Source: Actinomucor elegans
Taxonomy: Eukaryota > Mucoromycota > Mucoromycetes > Mucorales > Mucoraceae
NCBI GenBank assembly: GCA_026027325.1
Contig: JAMSLZ010000013.1
Location: 144,501 to 208,500 of the forward strand
DNA: 64,000 bases
Reading direction: 5' to 3'
In this document: positions 1 through 12,307 of the stretch, in pieces
Position numbering within the stretch: position 1 is the first letter of the stretch
Layout: each line of letters opens with the position of its first letter
Program-made: the position numbers and the translations under genes
Notes under the pieces: generated by a model
Told to the model about the DNA's origin: nothing
The model's database searches: none
The model's input: the letters and a program-made list of their open reading frames with translations, nothing else

Positions 1-599
1 CAGTGCTTTGCTCATTTATTAGTGGTTACTCCTAATATTAGTGGAAAGCAGACAATAATGTTATGGGTTTAGTCAATATTATAACATAAATTGACAATAA
101 GAAAGAAAAGCCTGAACTCCATTTTATTTGCAAACAATTTTTATGTATTCTTGTCTTTTGCCGATGAAAGCCAAATCTTGCAAACTTCTTATAAATGAGT
201 ACATGAAATTCTGATGCTTGTACGCAACAACATAATCCTCGTTTATTTTATTTACTAAAATGAACTCTGCTTTTCGTTTCAACGATCTTTTATGTAAATT
301 CCTAGAAACGTTTAATTTCAACGTTTGTCAAAAATAATGTTGAACAATTGTCTTTCAAATGCGTTTATTATTCGTTGAAAAGTCTCTTATACAGGTCAGG
401 TTGCAAAAAATTCTCTTGTAAATTACTCTTTTGGAAACAAGAACGAATCGCTAGTTCCATTTAATAAGCTGAGCACTTTCATTGCCGTGATTTAGCCTTT
501 GGCTAATAGCTGTGTATTTAAAATGCTGAATGACATTAAGAATGAGCTGCCATTAAGTGTCTAATTTACTCAATTTTATGTTTAGTAAAATTATAGAAT

Positions 600-719
600 A
601 AAGAAAGAAAGAAAGAAAAAAAGAAAATACATTGCGTTAAAAAAAAAAGAAATACATTGCGTAAAAAAAAGAAATATATTGCGTAAAAAAAGAGATAAAT
701 TATTGTGTAAAAAAAAAAA
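600..719. repeat. Poly-purine tract with four short tandem units (A-left)
   Basis: An AAAG microsatellite runs into four imperfect units of about 25-30 bp, each containing ATTGCGT or ATTGTGT followed by a run of A. The mirrored copy in A-right is at about 33982-34101. Confidence 0.8.
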
Positions 720-1460
720 TAGGTCAAGTAGCGATTATTAATTGCCAGTAATCTTAGTCATTATTGCTAGGCGGTTATTTAACTAGATGATTTATTGTCA
801 AAATCATATATCCACTTCTCAAACTACAAAAAAACGCGTTCGTTTTTGGACTTTCGAGTAATTGATGATTATGATAGAATTCTTAATGACGATCGAAAGC
901 TTCAAAAACATGCACGTTTTTTTAGGTGCTAGAAAACTACAATCGATGAACATTTTTGCTGTCTGTTGGAAAATTAATCCGCATTGCTTGATAATAAACT
1001 AATTTTACTATAAAGATAAACAAGAGCATTAATCATATTTTACATTTGGTTTTAAAGATTAACTGGAGCAACTAAATAGTCAATTAACATTATTGAATGA
1101 TGAATATAGAACTGTATAACTTGGGTTATCCTGGTTCTATATTTCTGATATTATGAAATAATTTCTTAAACATCAGGGAAATGGGTTAAATTTTTGATTA
1201 AGAAATGTTTTTACATTCTGTTGCAAGATTGCTAATACCTTTCTCTCGAATTAATAACATGATATATAAAAACGAGTTAAATTATCTATAGTTTATATCT
1301 ACTACAGAAAGTGTAAATACCTATTTTACTTTTGCTATATTATGATGAAGTCCTTTTGGAGGGAAGCTTTATATTATTTTCGGTGGTTTAAATACATAAT
1401 CAATTCAGAGAACAATTTTATTTCAAAATAAAACGCTTTTTGCTCTTGTCTTCATGCTAT

Positions 1461-4433
1461 TTACAAACGACTTAATATGCCAGCATTTTGCTCTAGATCT
1501 TGTTTAAATATATGATGAGAGATGATCTTGAACTCTTTCTCATTAGATTCACTTGAACGCACAAGACCTACACTGGCAACAATATCTTCAAACCGACAGA
1601 CAGCGTAACTGTGTGCACCGCTACTGTGCAGCTCAACCAAAGCAATAGTCTTGTCATATTTGGTAGTTGCATTCTTTTTCGCTAAATCAACCAAAGCCAA
1701 ATACTGTGGTCTACCATTGAATGAATGCTCGAAAAAGAAAACGATAGAACCAATGAACCAGCTTTCACGAATGGAATTATTTCGACTATTAACAAAGGTT
1801 GGTTAATCAAAGAGGTTTTTGTTCTTGAGCTAATTACTTACTTCAAGTAGCTGGCAGTGATCATCACGTAATTGTTTCCTCGACGATATTCATTTATATG
1901 GCTTTTATACATGGTAGACGTATATACATTGCCATATGCCCAGGCACGACCAGCGATGGAAATACTATTCAACGAATCAATTTCAGCAATATTTACACCA
2001 TTTGCTTCAGTACGGCGATAGTAATGCAATAGCGCCTTCAAAAAAGTTTGAGTGGAGACACCAAAGGGAAGAGTATCCACTGAAATATTACTAAAGGGAG
2101 CCCATAATTGTGGATCACTAGCATCACCAGAAGGGTTATTCCTGAAAGTGGATTCGCTGTATTTTCGAGGAGTGATCAGGTCAAGCTCAGTATGAACATC
2201 CCAAGTCTGGCTGTTTATATGATTACGCGTTATGAGTCTTTCCAAGATATTACCAGCGTTTGCGCCAGCATCAACCTTTGACTTGATGAGCTTTTTGTAT
2301 TTTCCGATGCTTCTTTCCATTGATCGGGCGGAATATGCTCTCAACACACCTTGTTGTTTGATCATATAGACTATATGCGAAAGGTAGTGTTGAACAGGCT
2401 TGAATACACCGGAATGAATACGCTTTGCCTTGATTTCTGCCAACAAAAATTCTTGCCATTCTTTGATATATCTTTGGAAAGTATGTAAGTAAACTAGATT
2501 TATGAGTACAAAAAAAATATATTTACCTTTCCATCAGAATAAGGTCTTCAATAGAAAGTTCCCATTTAAGAGCCAATGCGACAGCTTTTGTCAGATGAAT
2601 CAATGGTTTCTTAGCGGATTCTTGAATCAATTCAGGAACGAACAAGGTGGGAATCATATATAAGAAAATATCAATCCAGTCAACAGCACGTTTGCCACCA
2701 CTCTTGATAATTGGATCTTCCCATTTGGATGAAAAGGATGTCGGTACAGTGGCTCTAGAAGCTTCAACAAGTTTACCAATTTTGATGAGCGATAATTTTG
2801 GAATATAGAAAGTATACGGCCATTCATCAGCAGACTTCAATCGGGCATCACTCAATTCATCTTCATTGGGCTTATATCGAGTTTTTCTTGCTGCATTGTA
2901 CTCTTTACCCATGTCGACTGTCAGCATATTGAATACGTGTTGAGCGATACCTTGTCCGAGAAGATGCATTTCGTCTAAACCAAAAAAAGTAGCGCCAGTA
3001 AAACTGGGAAGTATTGCAAATGGTGTTGCAGACTTGATACTGTAGCTCTATGAGGTAAAAAGAAAAAGAAATGTTAAAAACTTGTAAAGATTAATGCTGA
3101 TTATAGTACTTACATTCGCTGCATCTGGGGAAATGAAATCGTTTCTGCTTCTGATCTCATTGTCGATCGTTAAAAAACAATTATGATAATCATGACGTTC
3201 AGCTTGGACACGACAAATACGGCAACCAAACGTAGCCATATGACCAATATGATTTGCAAGCTCAGCTGCAGCAGGAAGATCACCAGTAGCCATCACCAAG
3301 TTGACTTTAGCTTGACAAACAATTACACCATCCTTTTGTACAAGCATGCCTTTGGTAGACAGAGCATGAAACTCATCAATAATAGGCTTTAAAAAGGTAT
3401 GCATGTACTTTGGGTAGTTTGGACCTGGCAAGATCGCCAATTGAAGCATGTATTCGTCTTGGTAGCGGTATTCTGGGGGAATGTTCATATTCAAGAGATG
3501 GATGATTGTTAACTTGTCCCCTTTATGATTCTTGCTAGTACAGAAACCATCGACAAAAAGAACCATTGCGACATCATCTTCACCGGAAAACAGAATGCTA
3601 TTATCCTTAAAGTACTTGTATGCTGCACCATCAAAGTAATCTTTATATTCACCGTCAGTTGATTTATAGTTGTAGCGGTATTTCATCAAGTCTCTTGTCT
3701 TTGCATTCGCAAGCATTTGAGCGACTTGTTCACCAATAGGAAGCATCTTCATAGAGCGACGAGGTTTACCATGATCATCAAAGCGATTTTCTTTACAAGC
3801 AGGGTTTTTACATTGAATAGTCTCTATATCTTCCTTTTCAAACAGCATGCAACCATTGACGCAGACATCATGAAAATGACATTGAATATTGGTTTTTGCT
3901 TTAAGAGTACGATCCAAGGTATCAGGGAACATGAGAGTGGATGGTAGGTAACCTATATATAATGGGAATAAAAGCTGATAAGTACTTTTTTTTTAACTCT
4001 ATTTGAATAGATACATACCCAATCCATCGGTTTTACGGCTCTCTTCATTGTTTTTGATTATGGTACGCATTAGATAGACAAGTTCTCTTTGAGCCTCTCG
4101 AGGAATACCATACGTGTCGCAAATATCTCTCAATTGGATGCTATTTAATTCCGTATTGGTGAAAAGGTTTTGATCCGAGGATTTGACGTTGTAAGCAATT
4201 GGAGTAGGCTCTATTTCAAACAAGGTATATTGTTAAATTAAAAGCTTTAGTAATATATCTGTTAACTCACCTTGGACAGGAATGCTAGCTTCTTGCGTTT
4301 GGACGACCCTTTGTTTTCTATGATCACGATTATGGCTATAGTGATTACTCCTAGCTTTAACAGTTTTGAATGGCCTCAAACAAGTAGCGCAAGTATATTT
4401 ATATGGTGTAGCAGAAGAGGAAACTTTGCCCAT
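1461..4433 (-). CDS. CACTA/tnp2-family transposase, six exons (A-left)
   Basis: Predicted exons, read right to left, are 4271-4433, 4019-4210, 3114-3952, 2527-3047, 1842-2471 and 1461-1785. All introns are GT-AG, 55-66 bp. Spliced length is 2670 nt, or 889 aa. The protein starts with a C2H2-like zinc finger (C15, C18, H31/H34) that probably binds DNA. A Cys-rich segment follows at about residues 143-171. Next comes the tnp2-type core, with VDGF near residue 253, the family motif AILPGPNYPKYMHTFLKP, and GDLPAA near 343 followed by CRIC. The family cuts and rejoins CACTA termini in the nucleus. The reading frame is intact and identical to the A-right copy, so the enzyme may be functional. Exon borders are inferred from splice consensus and frame, not from transcripts. 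Confidence 0.85.
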
Positions 4434-4838
4434 TTAAAGATAAGTAAAAACAAGTAAATATATCGAATTAATGAATAGCGGTTTTGTTGTTTAGAAAAAG
4501 CAGGTCTTAAATACGTTTGCTTGGTCTACAATTGACAGAGTTCTCAATGGTAATTCATTGTTTTAGGCTGTTGAATCCTTTGAACTAATCAGCTTTTCAT
4601 ATTACTCAGCCTTCCAGATTATTCAGATATCGAATACATTTTAATGGATCCTTATGATTTCTAATCAAGCTAATTCCTTTCCAAGTCAGTCATACCTGTC
4701 AGTAAGCTTACTTTCCAGAAAGCTCTTTGGACATTAGTAAGGATTACTAATGGATAAATGGTAAAGTACGCTTATAAAACAGTTAAATAGCTCAAATCAT
4801 TCAATCACTTTTCTTTATAATATATTTACTTTATAGCT
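4434..4838. promoter_or_regulatory. Divergent intergenic region between the two A genes (A-left)
   Basis: This 405-bp AT-rich spacer separates the start codons of the transposase (minus) and accessory gene (plus). It has no ORF and probably carries both promoters. TATA-like stretches occur close to each start, for example around 4818-4835. The identical spacer in A-right is 29864-30268. The promoter role is inferred only from the divergent layout. Confidence 0.4.
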
Positions 4839-5921
4839 ATGTCAAACAACAACAACAATAATTGGAGCGTCTACTTTGAGAAGATTGAACAAGAAATCTT
4901 AATCAACCGTCGTTTAATTCAAGATTTGATCCAAATATTAGCACCTCTATTTCCTCGAGAAGCTTCGAGGGTTTCATCTAACGAAGAAATTGAACAAGCA
5001 CTTGACGATGGTACAATCATATCTGAAGCATGTTACTACATTCAGTTTTATTAACCTCTTAGCTTGTCATATATAGCTGAACGAGAAGCAATTGCAAATG
5101 CTTTGAATCCTAATTTACGTAGTAAACGGTCAATCCCAAAAGTGCTAGAAGAAGCAAAAGTGCGTTATCAACAAAAGGCAACCAAGACAAATGTCACCCC
5201 TTCTGCACCATTAAGGTTATATGCCCTCTTGAAACACCTCAAGTATATAAAAGGCCAACAAAATGAACTGACCGATGATGATGTTCAACCGCAATACAAT
5301 ACGTTGAAATACTTGGCAAGAGATGTCTTGAAAGACATGGAAAGGGCAAATATAAATATTGTTGGTAAAACTTGGAGTGAAATTGGCGAAGAGGATACCA
5401 GCATTCAAGAACGTTATGCTTTGCTTTTAGAGAAACGTGCTTTAGATGTGGGCTTGCATCTGCATCTCTGTGTAGAGATGTGGGCTGCCAAGTTACTTTT
5501 ATCTGAAGCACTCAAAAACAAGAAGACTGTACGTACCAGAAGTAATTCTGCTGAAGAAGGTGAAAGTCAACAAAATCAAGAATCTGTTGAAGACAATGAG
5601 ATTGAATCGTTCTTCAGGTTAGATGCTTTTTTATTTCTGTTTTTATATCTTTATTAATATGCTTGTTATGCAAATAGTGTGGATAATCAGCATATCCTTG
5701 TTGATCGTCTAGCTACTTCTGTTGCTCCAGTTGGTCTTGCATCTCCAATTGCTAGCTTGTTGGATCTACATTCTGCTCGCTCATCAACGAAAAGAAAAGC
5801 CATTACGGTTCAACCTGACGTTGGTGAAGATGAGGAGGCTGGATCTGACAATCGTTCCAAAGAAGCGGATTCCAATAAGCGTAAACCACGCTCTAAGAAA
5901 AATACAAAAAAAACGAAATAA
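4839..5921 (+). CDS. Unrecognised accessory protein of CACTA element A, three exons (A-left)
   Basis: Predicted exons are 4839-5010, 5077-5617 and 5678-5921, with introns 5011-5076 and 5618-5677 (GT-AG). Joined length is 957 nt, or 318 aa. The first intron must end at the ATATAG at 5071-5076, because the nearer AG would give a stop. The protein has an Asn-rich start, a mainly helical middle with several Leu-rich stretches, an acidic stretch near the end, and a very basic Lys/Arg tail (KRKPRSKKNTKKTK) that looks like a nuclear localisation and DNA-binding patch. I do not recognise a domain. Many CACTA elements carry a second, DNA-binding protein (TnpA-like) besides the transposase, and this is the obvious candidate role, but that is inference. 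Confidence 0.7.
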
Positions 5922-7224
5922 ATATAGACGTTTTTTTATTGGTTTAAGTAGCTGACGTAGCATTTTTCTGCGGCTTTTCAGTATTAAGAAAAACTTTTTT
6001 ACACCAATCTTGAGTTTCTTTCTTTTTTTTCGTTTGCTAAATTGGCACATTAAACGTAAGGTTTCTTGACATTTGTCACTCTTATTGCGCACAACACTTT
6101 AACTGAAGCTTCTGTATAATAGGAATTAACCTCAATGTCAGCTTGTAATTGTGTTTTTTTTTCCAAGCTTTCGAATATTTCCCTCGTTCTTAATGTCGTA
6201 ATTATCTATAAATACGTCGTCATTCATACTGCTTATATTCTTATACTGACTTGTATTCTTAAATACTTATACCACTTCAGTAATACTTATAGCCAGTAAT
6301 GCCATATAGCTTTTGAACCTTTACTATTAGTTTTAAAGCTAATAACCATTAAGTAAGTGCAATGATTACTAATCCATTAATTTCTTTGTATATTAATCTA
6401 ATACTGTTATAATAGATTTAGTTGTGTATATATACAAGACGAAGACTATTAAAACTGTAGCCCAGTGAATTATAATTGATTGTGTCTGATATAGTGTTGG
6501 TAAGTCTGTAGCAATAGCGAGTTTCATTCAAGAATCTAATCATTACTTACTTTAGGAAAAGATGATTAAAATATGCTATTATACAAGCGTGGGCCATTCT
6601 TCTAAAGGTTAGTTCAAATATACTCTTAAAATATTGTTTCATCAACGATAACTGACATTATTTATACAGTTATTTGCTTAATTCATTTACCTGTTACTTG
6701 CCAGTGGGACATAAATTCTTTTATACTTGTATGACAATAAGGTAAGTTAAATACTGTTCGTGTGTGATAGAAAGCTGGTTATTGTATATTCAGCTATTGA
6801 AGGCTAGTGTGTATTAGAGTAATATCTGTTGAAGTTATATATTATATAAATAAAAAAAATAGCAATTAAATTATTATCTGAATAACCAAAATGACTATAA
6901 TATTATTAGTAGTGTATTGTGAATATATGATAGAAAACTAATAATAATATTGATTATAAATCATCAATATGGAGGGATTAATCCATACTATTATTGACTG
7001 GAAACCACTACTATTATACAATTTACCCATAATAATATTGAAGGAAAACCCTTAATATTATAGTATTTACCCATAATATTATCGAATAAGAGTCACTAAT
7101 ATTATCAACCGCCGAAAAAACACTGCCTAGAAATTGACAATAATTATTAGCAGAACTATAGTCGATTTTACCCCTAATATTATCAACTTTTGGGCAAAAA
7201 ACCGACAATATTTTCGCCATAGTG
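5922..7224. repeat. Gene-free terminal region of A-left with subterminal TAATATTA motifs
   Basis: No gene is seen. From about 6890 to the end, the motif TAATATTA and close variants recur at least seven times, often next to ACCC/GGGT. Similar motifs sit within 250 bp of the opposite end (34600-34850). Clustered subterminal motifs are the usual transposase-binding sites of CACTA elements, so that is the likely role. The mirrored region in A-right is 27478-28780. Confidence 0.6.
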
Positions 7225-7485
7225 TTTATTGCGAACTCTATTTAACACTACGGAGCTAAGGCGAATTTGAGAAATTTTGATTTTTTGATTTTTCAAAATT
7301 CGTCATTACTTAGCGTCGCATAAAATTATTTTAAATTGAGCTATCGAAGAAATTTAAAACATGTTCCAAAACAATGGGACGTTCTTTATGAATAGGAAAA
7401 TTAAAATAAAGAATAAAAGAAGCTGGCTCGTCCTGTCCAAATTGAATATTTTCATCACTTTTTTTTTTATAAAAAAATTAACATC

Positions 7486-8517
7486 ATGATTCGTTCTATT
7501 ACTAAAGATAAGCAAGACACTCTCAAGTCACTGTTGTCAACAAACACTCCATACTCAAGAATCCAGAAACAACTACCAAATATTTCTCTAGCCACTATTA
7601 GTAGATATAAAGCAAAGTTTTTTCCTACTACGAAGCCTGCTATCACTGGAAGGCCATGTTCAATAAGCAATACAACAAAGAAATAGATTCGAAATAAGAT
7701 GAAAGCCGGTCAATTCAAATCACCACAAGATAAAAAGGCTTATCTTATTTCAGTTGGAATTAATATGACAATCAGGAACATTCAGTTAATGCTTCATTCT
7801 ATGGGCTTCAAAGCAAAAAGAAAACAGGAGTCTAATTTCATCTCCGAAAGCAATAGAAAAAAGCGACTTGCGTGGGCTAAACAACATAGGGTGTTAGCCA
7901 AGGACAACTGGCGTAAGTGGATATGTTCAGACAAAACAAAGGTTAACATTTGGGCTTCAGACGGTATTAAGTACTATTGGTCTCAGCTAAATGATGTTGT
8001 TCGCCCTCACTATTTAGATCTCCAAATTCAGTAGGAAGGGGGTAGTGTCATGTTTTGGACTTGTATAACAGCGAAAGGTCCTGGTTATGGTACTACAATC
8101 ATTGAAGGCTCGATAAATTCATCTTTGTACGTTGAAATACTTCAGTCATCACTTAAAGATACCTTAGACTATTATGAGTTGGATTCAAAACATGTTCGTT
8201 TTCAACGAGACAAGGCCACTCCTCATAGATCAACTATTGCTAAAAAGTTGTTTCCCAAAAACAAGTTCAATGTGGACCAAATTTATAACTGGCCACCACA
8301 AAGCCCGGATTTGAACCCAATTGAACATATGTGGCACCAATTGAAAAACCGTTTGGGACAGTACCCAAGTAAACCTCATACTGTAGAAGAACTAGAAAAG
8401 AGGATCAATATAGAGTGGTATAAATTTACTAAGGAGGACTGCCTGAAATATATTGATAGCATGCCTGGTAGAATTGAAGCTGTTATAAAAAGTAAAGGTC
8501 AACAAACAAATTATTAA
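7486..8517 (+). pseudogene. Mariner/Tc1-superfamily transposase, dead (two in-frame TAG stops)
   Basis: One reading frame spans 343 codons, the normal length for this family, interrupted by TAG at 7684 and at 8032. The N-terminal part is a helix-turn-helix region ending in GRP. The catalytic region follows: CSDKTKVNIW (first Asp kept, although the usual WSDET is changed), FQRDKATPH (second Asp) and WPPQSPDLNPIEHMW (Glu). I count 37 residues between the second Asp and the Glu, so this is a DD37E type, distinct from the other two Tc1-like elements in the window. Terminal inverted repeats were not found on either side. The stops make it inactive. Confidence 0.85.
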
Positions 8518-9003
8518 TTTTTTTTCCGTAATTTTTAGCAAGCTTAATTTTTTACTTTTTAACTTTATACTTATATAAGTACTAATAAACTTTTGTTTGT
8601 TAAGAACAAAGCATATATCATCTGAAAGCCCTTCATTTCTTCTACAACTTTCTCTAAGTAACATGTTTGTTTTATAGAGTTATAAGCTGCTTATATGATG
8701 AAATATTCAAAATTGGAAAACATTGAAACCCTTTTTTCGCATACAGTATATGGAAATCAATGCTTAGTGCAACTAACCTTCATAAACTATCTATCACCGA
8801 ATATAAAGTCGTACTAGAATGGATTACTATAAATCCTTGTTAACTCCATGAGCGCAGTCTTTGACTAACTCAATCGTCTATAATATCAAGTTAAATCCGA
8901 ACTTCAATTTTGTATAAATAGCTCATCATTTTAATGCTTTAATAAATCAATTCGTTTTATCAGTCTGGTTATTTTTACAGTCTTTATTATATTCGATATA
9001 ACA

Positions 9004-9147
9004 GGTTCTATAAACATATACAATTTTATTAAATCCTTTTTATTTTTAATTTTAATTTAAAAAAAAATTCAATTTTTTCATATAACAATAAAATTTGTGG
9101 TAGTAGGAGTTTCAATATGGACCTGAGAGTTCCTTTGGGATACATCC
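9004..9147 (-). mobile_element. Merlin end fragment (terminal repeat plus first codons)
   Basis: The stretch matches the right end of the Merlin element at 39047-40965. It runs from the first codons of the transposase (GGTTCTATAAACATAT) through an AT-rich leader to the terminal sequence CTTTGGGATACATCC. The rest of the transposase and the other end are absent, so this is a 144-bp relic or a deletion derivative. Confidence 0.65.
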
Positions 9148-9498
9148 AAAATGTTTTATACAGTATATAATATATTAAGGTATTTAAAACAATAAGTTAT
9201 TTCTATAGTTATATTAAAAATTAAAAGTATATAAATTAGGTTATAATATTATTATAATTTAATTCTGTATCATTACTCAAAATAAAGAAACCAAGGTATT
9301 CAGAAAGAGTCGATATAGAGCAAGGTTGAAAGTATAACAGATGAGACCAAGGTAGTAGAGCAACTATTCGAAATCAGTAGCCAATTATATCAGAGATATA
9401 AAAAGCTCGTCCGCAACCAATAACCACTAGAAGAAATTTGTACCTCCGTTATCCAATAAAGTTACTAACTGGGATTGAAAAAGAAGAAGGAAGCTTAA
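9148..9498. other. Gene-free AT-rich spacer
   Basis: I see no ORF, RNA gene or repeat boundary here. It separates the Merlin fragment from element D. Confidence 0.6.
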
Positions 9499-12064
9499 CA
9501 CTGCAAATTTTATCTGATTAAACATATGTAGAATTACTGTGAAACTAGTAGTTTTACAGTGTTTTCAAAGTGATTCTACATATATGTAAAACTCCTAGTT
9601 CTACAACTAAGAATTTGGTATGTTCTACAGTTGTAGAATTACTGTAAAACTCGTAGTTTTACAGTTTTTATCCCACCTTAATCTCCTGGTTTTACAGTTG
9701 TAGAACTACGAGTTTTACAGTTTTTCCCCCACCTTAATCTCCTGGTTTTACAGTTGTAGAACTACGAGTTTTACAGTTTTTCCCCCACCTTAATCTCCTG
9801 GTTTTACAGTTGTAGAACTACGAGTTTTACAGTTTTTCCCCCACCTTAATCTCCTGGTTTTACAGTTGTAGAACTACGAGTTTTACAGTTTTTCCCCCAC
9901 CTTAATCTCCTGGTTTTACAACTTTGAAATCACTTTACTATAGAATCATGGCTTTGATTCTTCCTTGTTATTGGCACAACTATATGTTTCTTATTGGTGG
10001 ATCATGGCATTAAATTCATCTGTAATGCAGCTATCATCATCGCTTTTTCAGATTGCTTAATGCAGATTTTACAAACTGCATGATAACATTTAGCAATGTT
10101 TTAATTTTAAGGTTTGTTTCTTTTATTAAAATGTCAAAAAAAACTACATGTTTCAAAAGTAGTGTAATACGGCATCATTAACAGTATTGCTTAATCTACT
10201 CTAAATAAATAACAATACGGTTCTATATGGCTACCTGCTGATCTGTTTAATGCGAAAAACTAAGTCCAATAAGAGTTGCTAGTTGGTAGCCTTGATATAT
10301 GCATATCAGATACCTAAAAATTGAGCGGTAAACCTAGAAGCGCATGCTGAGGCAAACTAATATAGTAATAAACGATAATGAGAATACTTATCAATGAAAA
10401 TGAAAGAAAAGTTAACTGGTATTTTATCTCTTACCTGACACTTATTCTACCTTTATTGCTATAAAGAAAGAAAAAGATCATTCCCTAAATAAAGATCTGC
10501 TATTTCCTAAGTATTCTTGTAATATTAGTATGTATTTTGATTAAACAAATGTGCTCATTTTTTATATATATGCAATAATACCTTAAACTAATACATATAT
10601 TTTATATTAATTTATATTTTGAGAAGCAGCATGTTTGGTTCAAACTATGATGAGTAGATCAAATAATATTGCGATGAATATACTACAAGCAATGGGTTAT
10701 ATCATAATAACTTACCTTTAATGAATTAAATGAAAAAATAAAAGAAAGAGAAAAAACGAGAGAAACAAGGAAGTGTACATTCTTAAATAAAAAGCAATAT
10801 GAAACCATTGGAGGAGTTTTATAACCCATTGATAATGCAGAGGTTTGAATCAAAACATTGTAGCGGGCATAATTATTCATATAGAGAGCTGTGATAGAAG
10901 TGCAGTTAGCTATTCGTTCAATTTTACAGTGAAACTACTGTAAAGCCTATTATTAATAATAAAAGACTAGCAGTAGGAGAATAAGTATCTCGATTTTCTG
11001 CCTCGTTAATTATTATTTTAGTTGATAAATATTTAATAAGGAAGTATCTCTCAAACATTATATAAAATTGTTAACATTACCAAATAAGCTCAATAATAAA
11101 TGTAAAAACTCACCTCCCTATCAAATGGTCTGTACATCACGATATGGTCTTTTTGAACGGTAGAATTCATTTTAATTAGGCGTTTATGCGTGTTTTATTT
11201 TATTTTTCAAATTGTTAATTTAAAACTACAAATTTATTCTCTAAACAACTGTATGAAATAAAACTAGATTATAAACAATGACTCTAGAATAGGTTTTATT
11301 TTTCGAAAAAATAAAGACAGTAGAGCCCCATTAGGCGCTAAAAATATGCCCTTTGGAAAAAAAAATTCATTTTGAACATCTCAATGCATCTCATTCAAAT
11401 GTCGCATCTGATCTGCAATGTATGTTTGAAATGAACTGTGGAGCTTAATAAACCGTTATTTATGTCAATAGTAACTAGTATTTTATACTTTTACGGCACA
11501 CAGTAAATTGCACATGCATTAAATGTGAAATAAGGTCTAATAATTTCTTAATTTCAAATTCAAATGTCACAATTAGCTCCATTTAATTGTATTCAAAATA
11601 AATAACAGTATATATATTGAAGCATTTATTTAAATCAAAAGTAACCAATGTATATATTTTTTCATTAACTAAGTGGTATCAAATTGCGTTATGTATAGCT
11701 CTTCATTCAGAGTACTAATCCTACAGCGAATCAAAAAGAATAAAAATATTTTGAACCCCTCTTAAATATACAAGTTTTAAGGGTTAAGTGGCACTGAGGA
11801 TTAAAGCGGTGATTTACGCAAGACGTTATTAATTTCCTTACATAATCAATTATGGTATTGTTGATATCTCGACAACCAATATAGCATACTGGACGAAAAA
11901 AAAAGTATTTTATAATAAAAAAAAGGCTACTATTCATTTATTGATTAAAATAGTCATTATTTCAACAAAAAAATAAAACCTGTAGAACTACTAATTCTAC
12001 AACTGTAGAACTCCTAGTTCTACAACCTGTAAAAGTACTGTAAAATCAGATAAAATTTGCAGTG
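9499..12064. mobile_element. Non-autonomous CACTA element D (2.57 kb, no transposase)
   Basis: The left end reads CACTGCAAATTTTATCTGAT. The right end (12045-12064) is its reverse complement, so both termini are present. The right 1 kb (about 11090-12064) is an inverted, diverged copy of the left 1 kb of element F (22720 to about 23700). No transposase is encoded. The left third has tandem subterminal repeats, and 10000-10930 is plain AT-rich DNA. D is best read as a deletion derivative mobilised by an F-like transposase. A clean target duplication was not found: the flanks read TTAA on the left and GAAG on the right. Confidence 0.8.
9688..9921. repeat. 56-bp tandem repeat, four full units plus a partial (element D)
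   Basis: Units begin at 9688, 9744, 9800, 9856 and 9912 (partial) and are essentially identical. Each contains inward and outward copies of short motifs such as GTAGAACTAC and TTTTACAG. Looser versions of the same motifs fill 9520-9687 and recur at the other end (11980-12040). They are likely transposase-binding subterminal repeats. Confidence 0.9.
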
Positions 12065-12138
12065 GAAGAAGCCTTAAGCTTAAGAAGCTATTTTAACCAG
12101 CCGATATCACTACTACACCACGTTTCAACCCAGAATTG

Positions 12139-12210
12139 GGTTTCATAGTGTAATGGTTATCATATCGGTCTTTGAATCCGGTGATCCGAGTTCGATTCTC
12201 GGTGAGACCT
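12139..12210 (+). tRNA. tRNA-Gln (anticodon UUG)
   Basis: This is a 72-nt cloverleaf without intron. The acceptor stem GGTTTCA pairs with TGAGACC, with one G-U pair. The anticodon loop is CTTTGAA, giving UUG. The T-arm is CCGAG-TTCGATT-CTCGG. The base pair closing the anticodon loop is a T-T mismatch, which is slightly unusual. A run of six T at 12215-12220 is the Pol III terminator. Confidence 0.9.
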
Positions 12211-12214
12211 TTGA

Positions 12215-12220
12215 TTTTTT
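12215..12220 (+). terminator. Pol III T-run terminator of tRNA-Gln
   Basis: Six consecutive T start 5 nt after the discriminator base. Confidence 0.7.
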
Positions 12221-12307
12221 CTTGCTTTACGCTGTGCGCGTAGACATTTTTATTTAACCCTATGTCGAGAACAGATGTCAGGTGTTGTGTACGTAGGTAG
12301 AAAGAAG

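Larger units (their letters stand above)
1..7224 (-). mobile_element. CACTA/tnp2-type DNA transposon, copy A-left (cut by window start)
   Basis: This is an inverted, almost identical copy of A-right (27478-34855). Every reading frame matches, and the summed coordinates change by one base only once, at a T/A homopolymer near 3990, so I see a single 1-bp length difference over about 7.2 kb. The inner end at 7205-7224 is the reverse complement of CACTATGGCGAAAATATTG. The other end, about 155 bp, lies outside the window. The element holds a minus-strand transposase gene and a plus-strand accessory gene, divergently arranged. The four bases after the end (TTTA) are the expected half of a target duplication, which cannot be checked here. 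Confidence 0.9.

Noticed and set aside
124..321. 65-codon minus-strand frame in the A right arm (also 34380-34577)
   Set aside because: No recognisable domain or splice partner. It is identical in both copies only because the copies are nearly identical, so there is not enough support to call a gene.
7225..7485. Terminal repeat of the DD37E mariner
   Set aside because: I searched both flanks for inverted ends with TA and found no convincing pair.
9688..9921. CRISPR-like array
   Set aside because: Units are contiguous 56-bp tandem repeats without spacers, inside a eukaryotic CACTA element.
10683..10880. 65-codon frame in element D
   Set aside because: Isolated and AT-rich, without homology I recognise. 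D otherwise has no coding content.
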